This document shows positions 23,301 to 35,900 of a stretch of 64,000 nucleotides of DNA, one piece after another (within the stretch, counting starts at the first letter, position 1; every line of letters begins with the position of its first letter). The DNA is from Nemopilema nomurai (taxonomy: Eukaryota > Cnidaria > Scyphozoa > Rhizostomeae > Rhizostomatidae), in contig ML133400.1 in the NCBI GenBank assembly GCA_003864495.1, positions 1,852,575 to 1,916,574 of the forward strand. The letters run 5' to 3'. The translations under genes and the position numbers were made by a program. The notes under the pieces were generated by a model. It did not search any database. It was not told the origin of the DNA and worked only from the letters and a program-made list of their open reading frames with translations.

Positions 23301-26300
23301 TAACCAAATACTCATGTGACCAAATGGCCATGTGATCGTATGACCAGGTGACCAAATATTCATGTGACCAAATAACAATGTGACCAAATAACCATGTGAA
23401 CAAATGACCATGTGACAGAGTGACCTTTGTGACAATATGACCATATGAATAAATATCCATGTGACCAAGTAACAATGACACCAAATAACAATGTGACCAA
23501 ATAACCATGTGACCAAATGACCATGTGACAGAGTGACCTTTGTGACCATATGACTTGCAGGGATGAAAAAAAATTCTGCTTTCTGGGACCATGAAAATGT
23601 TGAAAAACGTCTGCAGTATATCTAAGAAATGTAACAATATAGTGGAGCTCTCGAGAACTGCCAGATCTGTTCCTTCCTGTACCTATAGATTGCCTCTTCA
23701 ATGACAGTATTGTACCGAGAGAGGCTGGGACGATTTATTGCTATGAAAAGCTCATTATTTGTATTTTTCTTCTCCCATATTTCTGGTCCAATCAGAATGA
23801 TACTCATACGTACATAGAAAGATTTGTCACGTATGACGATTTTCTAAAAGAACATTCATTTTTAACCTATTCGATAATATCTCGTTCAGCCACTGGCGCA
23901 TGCCAGCAATTTTCATCTGTTGAGGAACCGATCGATGTTTTCATGTGATACTCATGTGTACTTTCACAGAGACGACGAAGAGAAAAATGACTGCAGTCGA
24001 GAACCTGGATTCGTCGTGCCCCTGTGATCTGAGCGAAAATCTTTGTGATCTGAACTGCTGTTGTGACATGGTAATGCATTTGTATTGCTGCACGCTCATT
24101 GAAATATTTCATGTTTGCCCTTGGTGCCAGCAGATCTACTCAAAGCTCGAAGACAGTTTGATGTCATTGTGTGCACGTGGTTTTCAAGGAAGAAAGATGA
24201 AGATGCTTTAGTCAACTGGAATCTTTACTAAATTGCTACACATTAAATGAAATACTTTGTGAAGGGAGTCCACGATGTATAGCGATATCTATCCATTAAG
24301 AACTGTTTTAACGTCCCTTTCTTCCTCTCAAAAAGCTTAGATGGGCCTTGCTTACTTGCAATCAGATTACCTTGATCTATATTGATTGTTCCTCAAATTG
24401 ATATATTTATCGCATGTCAGCACTTAAGCGCCTCATGATAATCGCGTTCTACTACAAATGTGTAGGATTGTTCCTCTGCGGAATCCCAACGCTTTACTTG
24501 CATAGAAGGAGCTTTTGGCGGCCGCGAGAAAGTTTCGTTCGAGTTTGATTGCGATGCGATATGGCCGGACAGAACAGACTGGACTCCACTGTTGTGTGTC
24601 GTCACCAATAACAGCCCATTCCTTGGCTTCTTCGCAAAGTATACATTGCCAGCAGTTGCCGCAACTTCAAGTGCTTTTGATACCTTCATATCTGGAAAGG
24701 CTGGATTCACGTTTGAAGAGACTGAAGGAAGGAGTGGCTACACAACTGCCACTGTTATTGGTAAGAAAATGGATGAACATCCGCTGCTTTTGGGTTATTC
24801 AATCTGCATCTTGCATTGTCATAGTTCTTTTTTATTGTTTCTAGTTCTTGTTCATAATTGTTTCTGCGATCTTCATTTCTAAGTTAATTAATGAAATAGT
24901 TTTTAAAAAATTGTTTCTTATTGCAAAATTGAAATTACACAAGAAGGGATAAACGTGAATTAGTTTGGTTAAACTACTTGTTCAAATATTAAAGGCAAAT
25001 ATAAAAGGCAAAGCCAGTTATGGATCTAGTACGTGCATGATTGGCTATTCGTTTTGACCAATCAGCGCACGCTCCCCTTCACTTGTTGAAGATCACCTTT
25101 ATACCTTGGCTTATTTTCCCCACAATTCTATTAGGGAACTTCGCCTAGCGATACATTCACCCAATATCTTTTTACGCTCGCCGTCTTTGCTGAAAGTGAA
25201 TTCGCCAGAGCTCAGTTTGATTATATTCTAGGTTACGATTTCAACGCGCCGATTCGAACTGACCTTGGCTTTCTGGCAATGCCCTTGGGAACTGCCAGCG
25301 TAGACACGTGTATCTTCGCACCCGTGCGTTTCCTAGCAACCATGGCATCGTCTTGCGAATTCAAAGCTACCGCCTTGTCATGCTCTTTGCCATTCTTCAA
25401 TGCCCAGAATTTCCTGCTGCCGGCCGGTTCCAGCTTTCCTGCTTGGAAAGTTCCGGACGTGCTCAGCGGTGTGACAGGCACCTCCGTTGCTGCCAAGACC
25501 GTGGAGTATTACTGCCTTTCTAATGCCTCGGATTACCTGCGCTTTAAAGGCAGCAGTATCCCCATCACTGATGGCAGTGAGTCACTTTTCCAAGCTTCTA
25601 GTAGCACCAAAGCCATACCCCGTTGTGCTTTCGACGATTCAAAGACGCGCCCGGAACAGCCATTGCTTGATACTTCCACGGGAATCTGTCAAAATGCTGT
25701 ACTGGATGTCAACTATGAAATGCTGTGGAACGGCAGGCGGTTGAATTCGGTTACCGCAAAAGTCACCATTGGAAGTTTCCCAGTCAACACCATCACAAAG
25801 TCCACTGTGACGTATACTTACTACATTCAAAAAGTGGTTACAGTGACTCCGACGTTAGTATCAACAGCTGTTGGACCGTTGATGTCAAGTGCCATTGTGT
25901 CTACCAATGTGTCATACTCGTCCCGGTTGGCTGCTGGTAATTCTAGTGCCGCGAGAGGTAAGATGTATTGCACCCAGGCATATGGCATATATGTGATGGA
26001 CCAAGCAACCAGATTGTAGATTGTTTGCTGTTTGTCGATGTTTTCTTTGGCCTCAACAGATCCTCTAAGTTATGGGTTCAGAATATGCAAGCTCACGGCT
26101 TCAATAAGTTGCGTTTTCATTTCAAATAGTTTAGAAGAATTTATTCATCTATATGTATCATTCAAAGTACCTAACGTCTATTACAAATAATGAAAACAAA
26201 TGCTAGGAATCTAGATGATAGGAAGCGATTATCTAAACTTGTTTGAAAGCAGTTCTGAAGATCGCCTTACCTAATTGAATGTCAAAAACAGGGTCTTGTA

Positions 26301-29082
26301 GCAGAGCCAGGTATTTCTGCCTTTCTTTTGGAAATAGGAAGCTAAACATGCAGTGGCTGATTCTGTAGCCTACTCCCTTTGGATGTTCTATTTCAAGAGT
26401 TGATAATGGTTTCATCGTTGTTTGATACTATTGATTATACAGGGACAACTTTGACACCACCGTCAGCAACACGTCCATTCACAGTTCGCGGCTTGAGTGC
26501 ATCAGTCAGCCACGGATCCCTGCTTTCGAGCAATGTTTTGTCACCGTCTCCCAGCCTGATGACCGTCACCGTTGAAACATCAACCGTTGTTGTGAAGAAT
26601 GTAACCATGGTGCCTTATGTTAAGCAGAACATCGCGGTCTCCTTTCGTTATGAGCAGTCCATCCAAGGCAATACTTCGGCGTCTGCAGCAGTTAATGGCA
26701 GCAGTAATAGTGCGTTTCCCCGCTCTGGAAACCCAGGTTATGGTGTAGGAAAACCCTTGCTATCCAAGGCAAACGCTTCGGTTGGTTTCTGTTTTTCTTT
26801 GACACCTTTGTAGTGCCCTGGCCCATCTGAATTCACAAAGGTTGACGATTGAACCATTTACTATTCTGTCATTTTCACTACTGAATAAGGCAACAGTTGG
26901 CCGGAGTTTCAAGCATTTTTCAAATCGATTTTTGCTATCTGCAAACATTTTAATTTTATTACATTGTGCTATAATGAAACATGGTTATTTTTGTCTTTGT
27001 TATGAAACAGTGTTTTTGTCTTTGTTATGAAACAGTGTTTTTGTCTGTTTGCGAAACAGTGTTTTTGTCTGTTTGCGAAACAGTGTTTTTGTCTGTTTGC
27101 GAAACACTGTTTCATAAACATTACCTTCATGATCAGCGTAGTTTTATAGTGCTTTATACTTTTTGTTGTGTTACCAGAAGTGCTTCCATTCGTTCTTTAG
27201 GCAAACAGCTCCACAACAAACGGATTTTTAATGTGGAAACCCAAGAACAGTGGATTGTGCTCCGATGCAAGCACGATGCCGGTGCAATTCGGTGAAGACA
27301 GCATATCTGGCTGCACGGTTCGCACCGGATTGGACAGATTCGCAAACTGTACAAACCTTAGACAGCTCGTGAAGCGCCAGCAGGACCTTCTTGTCACGGG
27401 AGCATTAGTAGCGAAGCGAGGAAATGCTGTCGCAGGTAACAGTAACGACTGGTTGGATGTGCTGAGGTAGGCTGAGGTTCTTTTGCATTCCAGTCACAGG
27501 TCACAGGTCACAGGTCGCAGGTCGCACGTACCAACATGACCATATATAATATGAAATGTTACACCATCTTGCGATGCATTTAGACGTCAGATTGAAAGGA
27601 TTGAATTTATGATTAATGGGCGTGCTTTTCTAATAGCATACATGGATCATCATGGGTGTTATTTTCCTTTCCTCTCCTCTTTAGCATAGTTAGGCAATGT
27701 ATGTCACACTCTCTTATACATCGCCGAGCTTGTTGTTTTGTCATGCTTTTACCCTGTTATGTTTCCTTCCCATTCCAGAATAGAACCACCGGTGTCGCCA
27801 TCGGCTAATAGCTCCAGAATTGGCATTTGTACTGACATACCGTCTCATCTTGTAATCGAGGTTCTTGTCTCTGAGGCTGGGATGTCATATGGCGAGTCTC
27901 AGGTTGAAATCAGTGGGTTTAAAGTGAGGTACGCGGCAGAATACTCGCTACAGTGATTATTTAGATATTGTAATGTAAATAAGATAAAATGTAAATAAGA
28001 AAATCACGTATTTTTTATCCGAGAATGAATCGAACAGTTCCGTCTTAGGCTTTAAGGTATGTGCAAACCATGGAGAAAGATAGAGCTCCGGGCAGTGGTC
28101 TTTGTGCTGACACTTCAACGATGTGTCGTAGCATTTTGATCTGCTTTGAGGATGATTAAAGTAACAATGTCACTTCTTACATCCTAGATATGTGACAGAA
28201 ACCTGGTCCATGGCCTGTTTCTCAGGTGCCAAATATCAGTGCTACAACACCACCGATGCAGCATCCAAATCAACTGTCCCAAGTCTCAAGTCCTTTTTTG
28301 TCACTAGCTCTGTCACTTATATTCGGATTCCATCCGTTGAGCCGCCAAGAGTGAAGAGGTGGGAAGTAAATGTTATTTGCTTATACATTTTCTCAAGTCT
28401 CTTAACCAAAATCCAGCTTTTCCAACTTCTGCTACCTAAAGATTCTTTTCTTGAAGCAAACGTCTGTGATCTATGTTTTGGGATGCCTTGACCAGCCAAA
28501 TTTAGAAAACGGCATTATGCATTTTTGTATGTCATAGCATGCGAATGACAATATCAGTCTATACTTTCACGAAGCACTTTTGATTTCATTTGCCAAAGAA
28601 CAAAGGGCAGAGGGTTGGCCACTGTTAATTTTACTCTTAAGATTGTTTGAAGCATGAAAAGACAACAATATCCCATCAAATTCAATTTGCGATTCTATGT
28701 AGATCAGAGCTGGCAAGGTCATTTCTTCATGTGCACGCCATTCCCTTTACTCGCATGTATGTCATGCAGTTTTCTACTTCAATATGCAATATGAATATCA
28801 AAAGCAGTGTATGATGTACCCATAGGTTCAGTCTGTTTATTGACTTTGTCACTTTTGCCAGTAATTCTGACGCTGTGAAACGTTTTTAGGTCGATAGATA
28901 CCAGCGGCAACTGTAGGTACGACTCCTGCCTGACCGAGATGTTTTACCCACTGAAGAACTCGTACAGCGCAAACGTTGCATTGTTCAGCCTTCTTGGTAC
29001 ATACGATGCAACTGCCATGGCCTTAGCGCTGATTCTTATCGCCTTTAGCGCTCTATACGTCTCAAGATCATGGCACAAATAA
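17367..29082 (+). CDS. TCTN2: tectonic-2, ciliary transition-zone glycoprotein (expanded)
   Basis: Tectonic-2 is a secretory-pathway membrane protein of the ciliary transition zone (MKS/tectonic complex). Seventeen exons: 17367-17436, 17954-18051, 18477-18583, 19098-19196, 19729-19830, 20399-20522, 20838-21669, 22049-22326, 22958-23144, 23970-24070, 24466-24760, 25135-25957, 26443-26780, 27201-27466, 27779-27928, 28188-28358, 28890-29082. All joins keep phase except exon 11 to 12. The product is about 1,410 aa against about 700 in human. Residues 1-23 form a signal peptide (CIFGLFLAIHVSKA). Exons 10-11 hold the tectonic signature CPCDLSENLCDLNCCCDM followed by DC. RSGNPGYGVGKPLL, VQFGEDSISGC, CTDIPSHLVIEVLVSEAG and EMFYPL follow in family order. 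A membrane segment (AMALALILIAFSALYV) and a five-residue tail end the protein; the C-terminal anchor favours TCTN2 over TCTN1. Exon 7 adds a Ser/Thr/Ala-rich insert. Intron 3 uses a GC donor (CAG|GCATGC). Exon 12 starts in phase 0 but exon 11 ends in phase 1, so a small exon or a base is missing there. Confidence 0.88.
19309..19331. repeat. short palindrome in TCTN2 intron 4
   Basis: TAGGCCAATTGGCCTA is a perfect 16-bp palindrome inside a slightly imperfect longer one. It lies in a 0.4-kb stretch of intron 4 (about 19270-19680) that looks inserted, but I cannot define ends for an element. Confidence 0.5.
20922..21065 (+). repeat. TCTN2: 18-bp coding tandem repeat (VASTST units) in TCTN2 exon 7
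   Basis: Eight in-frame 18-bp units (GTTGCCTCCACTTCAACA and variants) encode VASTST twice, VAATST, VASTST, VASFSV, IASFSA twice and IASRAS. The rest of exon 7 is also Ser/Thr/Ala-rich, like a mucin stalk and probably O-glycosylated in the lumen. The antisense frame is open too but is only a low-complexity EKEA/VEVEAT shadow. Confidence 0.9.
23290..23555. repeat. minisatellite in TCTN2 intron 9
   Basis: Repeated CATGTGACCAAATAAC-like units of about 16 bp fill this stretch. There is a higher-order period of about 113 bp: AATAACAATGTGACC at 23371 recurs at 23484, each followed by ACAGAGTGACCTTTGTGAC. Several reverse frames stay open only because of the repeat (HGHLVTWLFGH-type peptides); they are not genes. 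Confidence 0.9.
26985..27115. repeat. 24-25-bp tandem repeat in TCTN2 intron 13
   Basis: Five units end in GAAACAGTG or GAAACACTG, at 27004, 27029, 27053, 27077 and 27101. Two early units read TTTGTTATGAAACAG and three later ones CTGTTTGCGAAACAG, so the array grew in two steps. The last unit runs into an inverted piece (CACTGTTTCATAA). Confidence 0.9.
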
Positions 29083-29880
29083 CGGACCATTTTCCGCGCG
29101 TTTCAGTCAGCCCATTTGGTGCTCCAGCCAACGGTTCCGGCTTTTTCTATCACCTGGACCTGCTTTGCTTTCGCCAACACCCGTAGCTCGCCCGTTTGGT
29201 ACCGCGGTTCCCATTTTTCGGGTGATACGAACATGCAACCTTTTGGATGAGAATGCGCCATTAATTTTAACAACATCCTGATGTTCAAGCAGAGGAAATT
29301 AAAAGGCAATGATTTCAAACGCTACCTGAATATATGGCAAATAACTGTGTTGCGCTCTGCTTCTGAGCTTCAATGCACAAGAAGTTCTCAAGCGTTTCTT
29401 GTCTAGTGGGATTCCATTCTAATGCCAAGCGTACCTTTCTTGAAGAATGTCCAGGACAATAGTTCAAGGGAAGTCTTCTCCTCAGGTGTTAACGGTCGTG
29501 CTTACGTAACTCCTGTACAAACTGTATTTAGTTGTAAATATGTGTATATATTTGTTGTAATTTATGTTTTACTTATTATCTTGTTCTTTCCATTTGCGTA
29601 TATCTTTTAGAAACACTTAACCGCCTCAACTCAATTGATATCAAGATTCTAATTTTCGGTTAGAAAAATAAAAAACAATGCACAGATGTAGTCCTCATAA
29701 CAAGTTCATCATTGCTAAAGATATTAAGTTCACATCTTCTGCAACTGAATATGCTCAGCTTCCATTCAGTAAAAATTAACCCCTAAAATGCGTTAACAAA
29801 TCATAATATTCCACATCAATACTAAAATATAAACCCCATATGGTAAAATCATTAGTTTATCAGCAGATTTCCAATTCGCT
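29083..29880. other. convergent 3' region between TCTN2 and AGMAT
   Basis: No exon is supported. The first part should be TCTN2 3' UTR; an AATAAA signal lies at 29667-29672. The last part is the AGMAT 3' flank on the opposite strand. The two transcripts face each other and may overlap at their ends. Confidence 0.5.
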
Positions 29881-32800
29881 TCAGTCTTTGTACTTCACTC
29901 CTGGAAGAACGCAGAGCATTTCGAACAACAAATTCGCTGCAGTTAATGCAGTCGTTCCATTTCTGTCGTATGGAGGTGAAACCTGGGAAAGCGAGGAAAT
30001 GAGTTAATTTGACGAGAGTTAACAGAACAGTAGACAACTTCAAGTAAAATCTAAACGAAGTATGCGATCGTCTCTTTAATATATGTTTAGTCTTTGATAC
30101 CTCGACCAGATCGCAACCAACTATGTTCAGTCCACGAAGCCCCCTTATTATCTGCACGGCTTGAATTGTCGTTAGGCCGCAGATTTCCGGAGTACCTAAA
30201 AGACGAACAGCGAAAAGATTCCCGAATGCCATTGAAGACCCACTCTAACACCCAATCTGCTTACTTATTACATCTTTAGACGAAATGACGCTGACTGCAA
30301 GTAGACAACAACAACAATAACAACACAAGAAGCGTTTAGACAGGGTTATCATCAGCAATTCCTCTTTTCTAAGCCAACGTACTGCGCACGTTATGTAAAG
30401 GAAACGGCTTTTAGGCATTACCACATGACGATGGACCAGCAGACTTCGTTGGGCGCCATTTTGTTTAGGCGCATGGGCCAGATCAAAACAAACACCTGAT
30501 TGGCATTCTTGTTTCCATAAAAGCCAAAAAGTGAAGAATGCTATGCAAGCTTTATACTTAACTCGACTTAAACTTATATTCACATTAATTAGCAGAGACA
30601 ATCTACTTCTTTTCGACATTCTTCTTAATAGCAATGGGTGCTAGGGTTGGATACTTATTCGTGGCATCCATGGCAACGGAAGAACATAGTATGTTGATTG
30701 CAGCAAAGAAAAAATCATTTGCTATTCCATAGAGTTTGAAACGTCACAAAACTACGCCGAAAGTATTTGGTAAGAACAGCAAGAAATGGAACATTCTTAT
30801 CTTTAGGTGTACAATCAAATGGGAAATCAGCCACTGATCGCCGAACATAGTTTTGAGCCTATTGTGATGAGATGATGCTATTTGGAGAAAAATCTTGATA
30901 ATAGCATATCTAATATTGTAAAGCAGTTACACCCCAACAACAAATATCCGATATGAAGGAAAGCAATTTGGTGTCATAAGTTTTTGATTGTTGTTGATAA
31001 GTTACTGTTTGTTGAAGCAGCTTGAAAATGATCATAAAAACAAATAATTGCATGACCTCCTTGCGGATGATGCTTGTTAATTCGTAAATACCTAAATAAC
31101 GAGTAAATACCTGTTCCAGGGCAATAAGAAGGATCGATTGCATCAATGTCGAAACTTATGTAAACGGGGCCATCTCCAATCAACTCGCGAACTTCTTCCA
31201 TAAGTGGCTCCATCGATTTGCCCCAGCACTCTGTCACAGGAACAACTTTAAAGCCCTAATGATATAACATGTTTATTCTAAACATTACAAGGTAAAAAAA
31301 TCATGACCAGTTAACTTGGGCTTGCATATCATTATGATTACTGTTAACATTAGTCATTTAAACAAAACATGAGGCTGTTTTCATCATTCAAATATGAATG
31401 ACATGAGCTCCTCTTCCAGGTCACCCACCGACGATAGTGGACACTTCTTGGTTTACAAATTCAACTCGCTAAAAAAGCAAACTAGTATTTCGTATACGTA
31501 CCAGCTTTCGTGGAAGCGCGTGGTCATCTTCGTACCCAGAGCCACGCAGCCCAATCTGGGCCACACGATTGCAGTCTATCAAGTCTTCTTCTACGGCCAG
31601 TAGAAATGGATTACCATGGTGGATCTTTGCCCCCAAGTATGCCCCATACAGGTCTGTGTGGGCATCGATATGGACAAGGCCAACCTTGCCGTACTTCTCC
31701 TGCAAACAACACAAACACCCTTACCAAACACCATTATGTGTAACATCAAACAAATAAAGGTAAATGTAGAAGTTATTCTTCTTCTTATCAGCATGTAGAT
31801 AGAAGTCGTACTGTCGCCGATCAGTAATGCATTTTCAAAGCCATTATTGCCGTATTGCTTTCGAGACCCATGAACTGATCTACTGGCCCCAGCAGTGTTT
31901 TCAAAGGATGACCCCAGCAGTGTTCTAAAAGGATGGCCCCAGCAGTATTCTAAAAGGTTGCCATAAAGAAAAAAGGAGAGTAGATTACCTTCATAGCCTG
32001 CAGCAGTGGATAAGATATTGTGTGATCTCCGCCCATAGTCAATGGCTTGCACCCATTTTTGATCAGTTCTGCTGTCTGATCCTTAATTTCCTTCACTGCT
32101 TCGGGCAGGTTGAACATGTTGAATCCCATGTCGCCAACATCAGCAACTACCAGACTCTCAAAGGGCGACGTCCCTTAAAAACGAGCGCAGTGTTGTGTTA
32201 AAACCAGAAACAATTCTGAGTTAAGTACATACCTAAAGATACACAGCAAGGAAAACTGGTATAGCCTCTGAAGAAAGAACCAGACAATCAAAAGGATGGT
32301 TAGATCCTGCAGGGATTTGAACATTGCATTTTATAAAAGATACTTTGAGTATGTCAATATTAGAATCTGCTTTTTTAAAACTCACCTTGACTGGAAACGA
32401 GCAATACAATTGCAAGCTTCTTTGAATGACGGTTTTACAAATAATTTAATCATTTTAAACTTATCCTGGCATTGCATGAGTTTTGAATCATGATGCCTCC
32501 TCTGAACAGCTTTTTTGAAGAAAATGAGCGTGACACGAAATAAAAAATCAAACCCGGGTTTAAAAACTCACTTGTTGCATTGTTGAATCGCCGAATAATA
32601 ACCGATTCTGTCCTGATTTGCCTCGGACCCATCCTTGTACCAGAACGATTTGTTGTTCCTGCATCTAGTGGGACTCCGACGAAGCATACATCAAGACCTA
32701 ATGTAAGGGAAACCACACAATTCTATAGGAAGCAATACCTTTAAGTCGCGAATTTTAAACCATCGAGTTGCTTTGAAAGAAAGCATACCCCTGAAAATTT

Positions 32801-35045
32801 CAAGTATATTTCTTGATTCAGTCAAAAAGCAACAGATGTCGGAAACAAGGTTTGTAAAAATGTCTTGCATAAGGTTAAATAAAATGTTTTTCCATTCTTT
32901 GCCTGCTAAAACGCCAAAAAATGTTTTAACAGGACAAATAACTGTGTTCTCTTTTTCCAATAGTTGAAAACTTTTCCTAATATTTGTTTCATTTAATGTA
33001 GGCATGACTTTGCTTCTGAATTCTAAACTCTATCAACATAGAATAACTGGATGTAAACACTTTATGTTAAGAAAGTTCTGTGAGATAAAGTTCTTTTAAA
33101 AATTTCAACAACCCATATTCATTTATTTTCAAGGTATAAATTTTTTGCAATAGAACTATCAAAGACCTACAGAACTGTCAAAAAGAAAAGCATTTTTCTT
33201 TTCATATCCATACAGACTATGCCTCATTAAAGTAAAAGAAAATAACTCAAATGTTGTAGAAGCCTGAAATGCATGCAGTTGATTTAGATCACTTAAGAAT
33301 CATTTACAATCAAAAGACACAGAAAATCTACAACTTTAATGTTTAAGCATGGAGTTCCCCAAAATTGATTTTGAGAAACCTGACATTACTATACAAAGAT
33401 GGTATGTGCATACACACAAGGTACCCTTTCTGAAGTTTCCAGGCAAATGTTGCTAGAGCTAATTATTTCAAGCAATGGCATTTGAAACAGTGTTCTTGTG
33501 CAACTCATGTTATTTGGTGTCAATAGCCTTTAAATTGACATAATTAGGTTTATCTGCATGACTTCAGAATTTGAAAAAATTGATTGTTTTGTGAAAGATA
33601 AAATAATTTTTTTTTGCAAATCACATAGCCGAAAATTCCCCTTGGCTACCATTCTTGATTAGAAGTTTAGTAGCTTGTACATGTAGTTTTGACCTTGTAT
33701 AACCATATTAAATTTAAAATGTGGTCTTTTACAAATGAGGAAATATTGAATCAATAAAACTTTCAGTAGGGTCAGTTCATAAAAAGCCATAAATTATAAT
33801 CTTAGATCATGCCATTACCTACCAAGTTACCAGATAGCCTCATGGGTTTGGAAAATCATAGCATTTAAAACTGGTTGTAGAAAACATTGACACAAACATT
33901 TCAAATATTTCTGCTCCATCAAATAAATATATTTCAATATTCTGTAATCTCCTGATGTGATATCTGTACATGTTTTAGAACATGGTTTCCAAATGCATTC
34001 AATCCCTGATTTTAGCAGGCTTAACAAGCTAATTGATCTACCAAATTTGATCACCCAAAAGTTTCTGCCAAATCCCAGATTTGTTAATGGTGTACATCAA
34101 ACTTTTGACTGCTGACTTGGTCATTTTGCAACCAGCCTATTTAACAGTTGATTGACAAAAATCGAAAATTATGCCAAAATGTGAAATCGGTGACCAAATT
34201 GGGGCTTGAAATTGGCAACTTAAGCAGATTGTTAGAAGTTCAAAGAACTATGACAATTGAATGAATTGGGCAGAAAATATTTCTAGATGTCGGTTGGTAT
34301 TTTTCATAATTGTCATAACTTCATCCAGATTAAATCTAATGCTTAACTACCTATTTCCTGGGGGGGCTGGACCCCTTTATTTTTCCAGGGGCACCCAACC
34401 CACCCTAAACTACGCCTATGATAGTGTCAACTTCAATTGAATCTGACATGAGACCTATGGGAATATCCGGTGACTTGGCATAAAACGGCCCGGAAAATCG
34501 TGTGCGAGGATGGCTCAGTGGTTAGAGGCGCTGACTACGGACCCAAGGGTCCGTGGCTCGAGTCCCTGGCATGACCAAACTTTCACCCAGAGTGAGGAGA
34601 GTTGCCAGCTCTCTGTAATTCCAGGCATAAGGAATCACGAGGTCACATCGGGAGGAAGGACCAGGACACTGCTCGATAAGCTTCTCAGTGTCCTAAAACT
34701 ACCTTCGGATGCAAGGTAGAAACAATCAAACCAAATCAAATCAAATCTGAAACGAATAAAAAAATCGAAATAGAGTAAAATTTCGTGTAAAAGGGATATA
34801 GATATCTGTAAATTAATGGCACGACACAACTCGACACTAGACATGCACTCCCTCCTGGTCCAACCAAACTTGCCTTCTGTTGTTTCCTGCACAGGCAGCC
34901 TCATCATCGAAGCGATTCCCCCAGGCCTCGGTACTTTATTTGGACTAAGTGGTTCATTGAATTTTGGAGGGACAGGAATTTTTCCGGAAGCTTTGCTCGT
35001 GTGAAAAAATCTGCGAGAAAAATTAATGATCCTTTGAGCAGCCAT
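29881..35045 (-). CDS. AGMAT: agmatinase, mitochondrial
   Basis: A ureohydrolase of the arginase/agmatinase family; agmatinase splits agmatine into putrescine and urea with two Mn ions, and animal AGMAT is mitochondrial. Seven exons join in phase: 35045..34874, 32697..32572, 32173..31989, 31699..31502, 31255..31111, 30195..30101 and 29982..29881, giving 1,023 nt and 340 aa (human about 350). The N terminus (MAAQRIINFSRRFFHTSKA) is Arg-rich, without acids, like a mitochondrial presequence. The family core is all there: VGVPLDAGTTNRSGTRMGPR; GGDHT, HIDAHTD and SFDIDAIDP supply the metal-binding His and Asp residues; PGTGTPEICGLT; DLVEVSPPYD; and the C terminus LLFEMLCVLPGVKYKD. Intron 1 (34873..32698) begins with a GC donor of good consensus (GAAG|GCAAGT). 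The family is certain; true substrate preference (agmatine or another guanidino compound) cannot be told, as agmatinase-like enzymes differ in this. Confidence 0.92.
31884..31960. repeat. three-copy ~25-bp tandem repeat in AGMAT intron 3
   Basis: GGCCCCAGCAGTGTT-like units start at about 31885, 31910 and 31935, each followed by CTAAAAGGAT or a variant. The repeat is short and non-coding. Confidence 0.85.
34502..34747 (+). mobile_element. tRNA-derived SINE in AGMAT intron 1
   Basis: The head looks like a tRNA gene: an A box in GATGGCTCAGTGGTTAGAGG and a B box in GTGGCTCGAGTCCC about 35 bp later, but without a foldable acceptor or 3' end. A non-tRNA body follows (CGGGAGGAAGGACCAGG, TTCTCAGTGTCC). 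The element closes with a short tandem tail (ACCAAATCAAATCAAATC). This order is typical of invertebrate tRNA SINEs. Orientation is opposite to AGMAT. Confidence 0.75.
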
Positions 35046-35900
35046 TTTCCTGACCTTCCACGTGGAATCCGCAAAATAAGGAAGTGGGTGATCGGATACC
35101 TGGTATAATGTCCCCCGTGGCTCAGTTAGTGACCAACGGTGCCTGGCCAACAAGTTTGACGGCGAACCACGAGAGGCCAACGGCTGAAATGGCGAATCTA
35201 CGATTTACTGCTTTCCCTTTTCTCATGACTTCAACATAGAGTACCTCCATGCTGAGGTTGCAACCAGGCAGGAATAAAACGTCCCTGATTTAGGGATTTA
35301 TCCACCCAACGAAAACCTCGTTTAAATAGAAAATGCAGTCAATATGAGGCCACTCTGTTGATGCTGTAGGCCTAGCAATGGCACGGAATCGACCCTCCTT
35401 CGTACTTTTCTCGTGATCTGGCAGATGGAACCTTTGGATAGAAATATACGAAATATTGCCAGTGGGCCAGAGCTTGATTCTTTCTATTCTGTTGCATTCT
35501 CTCGGTAACAGGGAACCCAGTGGACAGCCTCTACATGCAAAGGTTCAACTGCAACTTTTGTTTTGCACCTTCGCGTTCAAGAACTAGTAGTCCCATATAC
35601 AGTACCTTCGATAAAGGCCCAAAGTTATCTTCTCGACGAAGGCCGAGGCCAAATAAGGCAGCTGAAAGTTCACTGGGACCGGGGCATCAGCAACCCTGTC
35701 ACTGGAATTGCGCATTTTTTTATTTTACACAAAACTCGTAAATAAAATTGGCGTAAATAGAGGGTGGTCAGTGGGGCAAAAAACCTAAATAGGAAGCTAA
35801 ACAGTTATTTTTCTTAGTTTGATAGATTAACTTTATTTAAAGAGAGGAAAAACCTGGTTAGCCTAACAACTGATCTTCCCTGGTTCCTCATACCTATACC
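35046..35900. other. 5' flank of AGMAT and repeat-poor intergenic DNA
   Basis: The AGMAT promoter is expected next to 35045, but no clear element is visible. A tRNA-like A box (CCCGTGGCTCAGTTAGTG) occurs at about 35107-35125 without a B box, perhaps a SINE scrap. Positions 35272-35320 hold a segment repeated in inverse at 42888-42934. No coding exon is supported. Confidence 0.4.
35272..35320 (+). repeat. short dispersed repeat, copy 1
   Basis: The 49-bp segment ending ...ACCCAACGAAAACCTCG matches 42888-42934 in reverse complement almost base for base. It contains a small hairpin (TCCCTGATTTAGGGA). It may be the end of a longer repeat family whose remainder I cannot define. Confidence 0.7.

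Noticed and set aside
23256..23701. Reverse-strand frames of about 100 aa (HGHLVTWLFGH-type)
   Set aside because: Low-complexity translation of the intron 9 minisatellite; several frames are open at once.
34502..34580. Functional tRNA gene
   Set aside because: A and B boxes are present, but the acceptor stem does not pair and a SINE body and tail follow.
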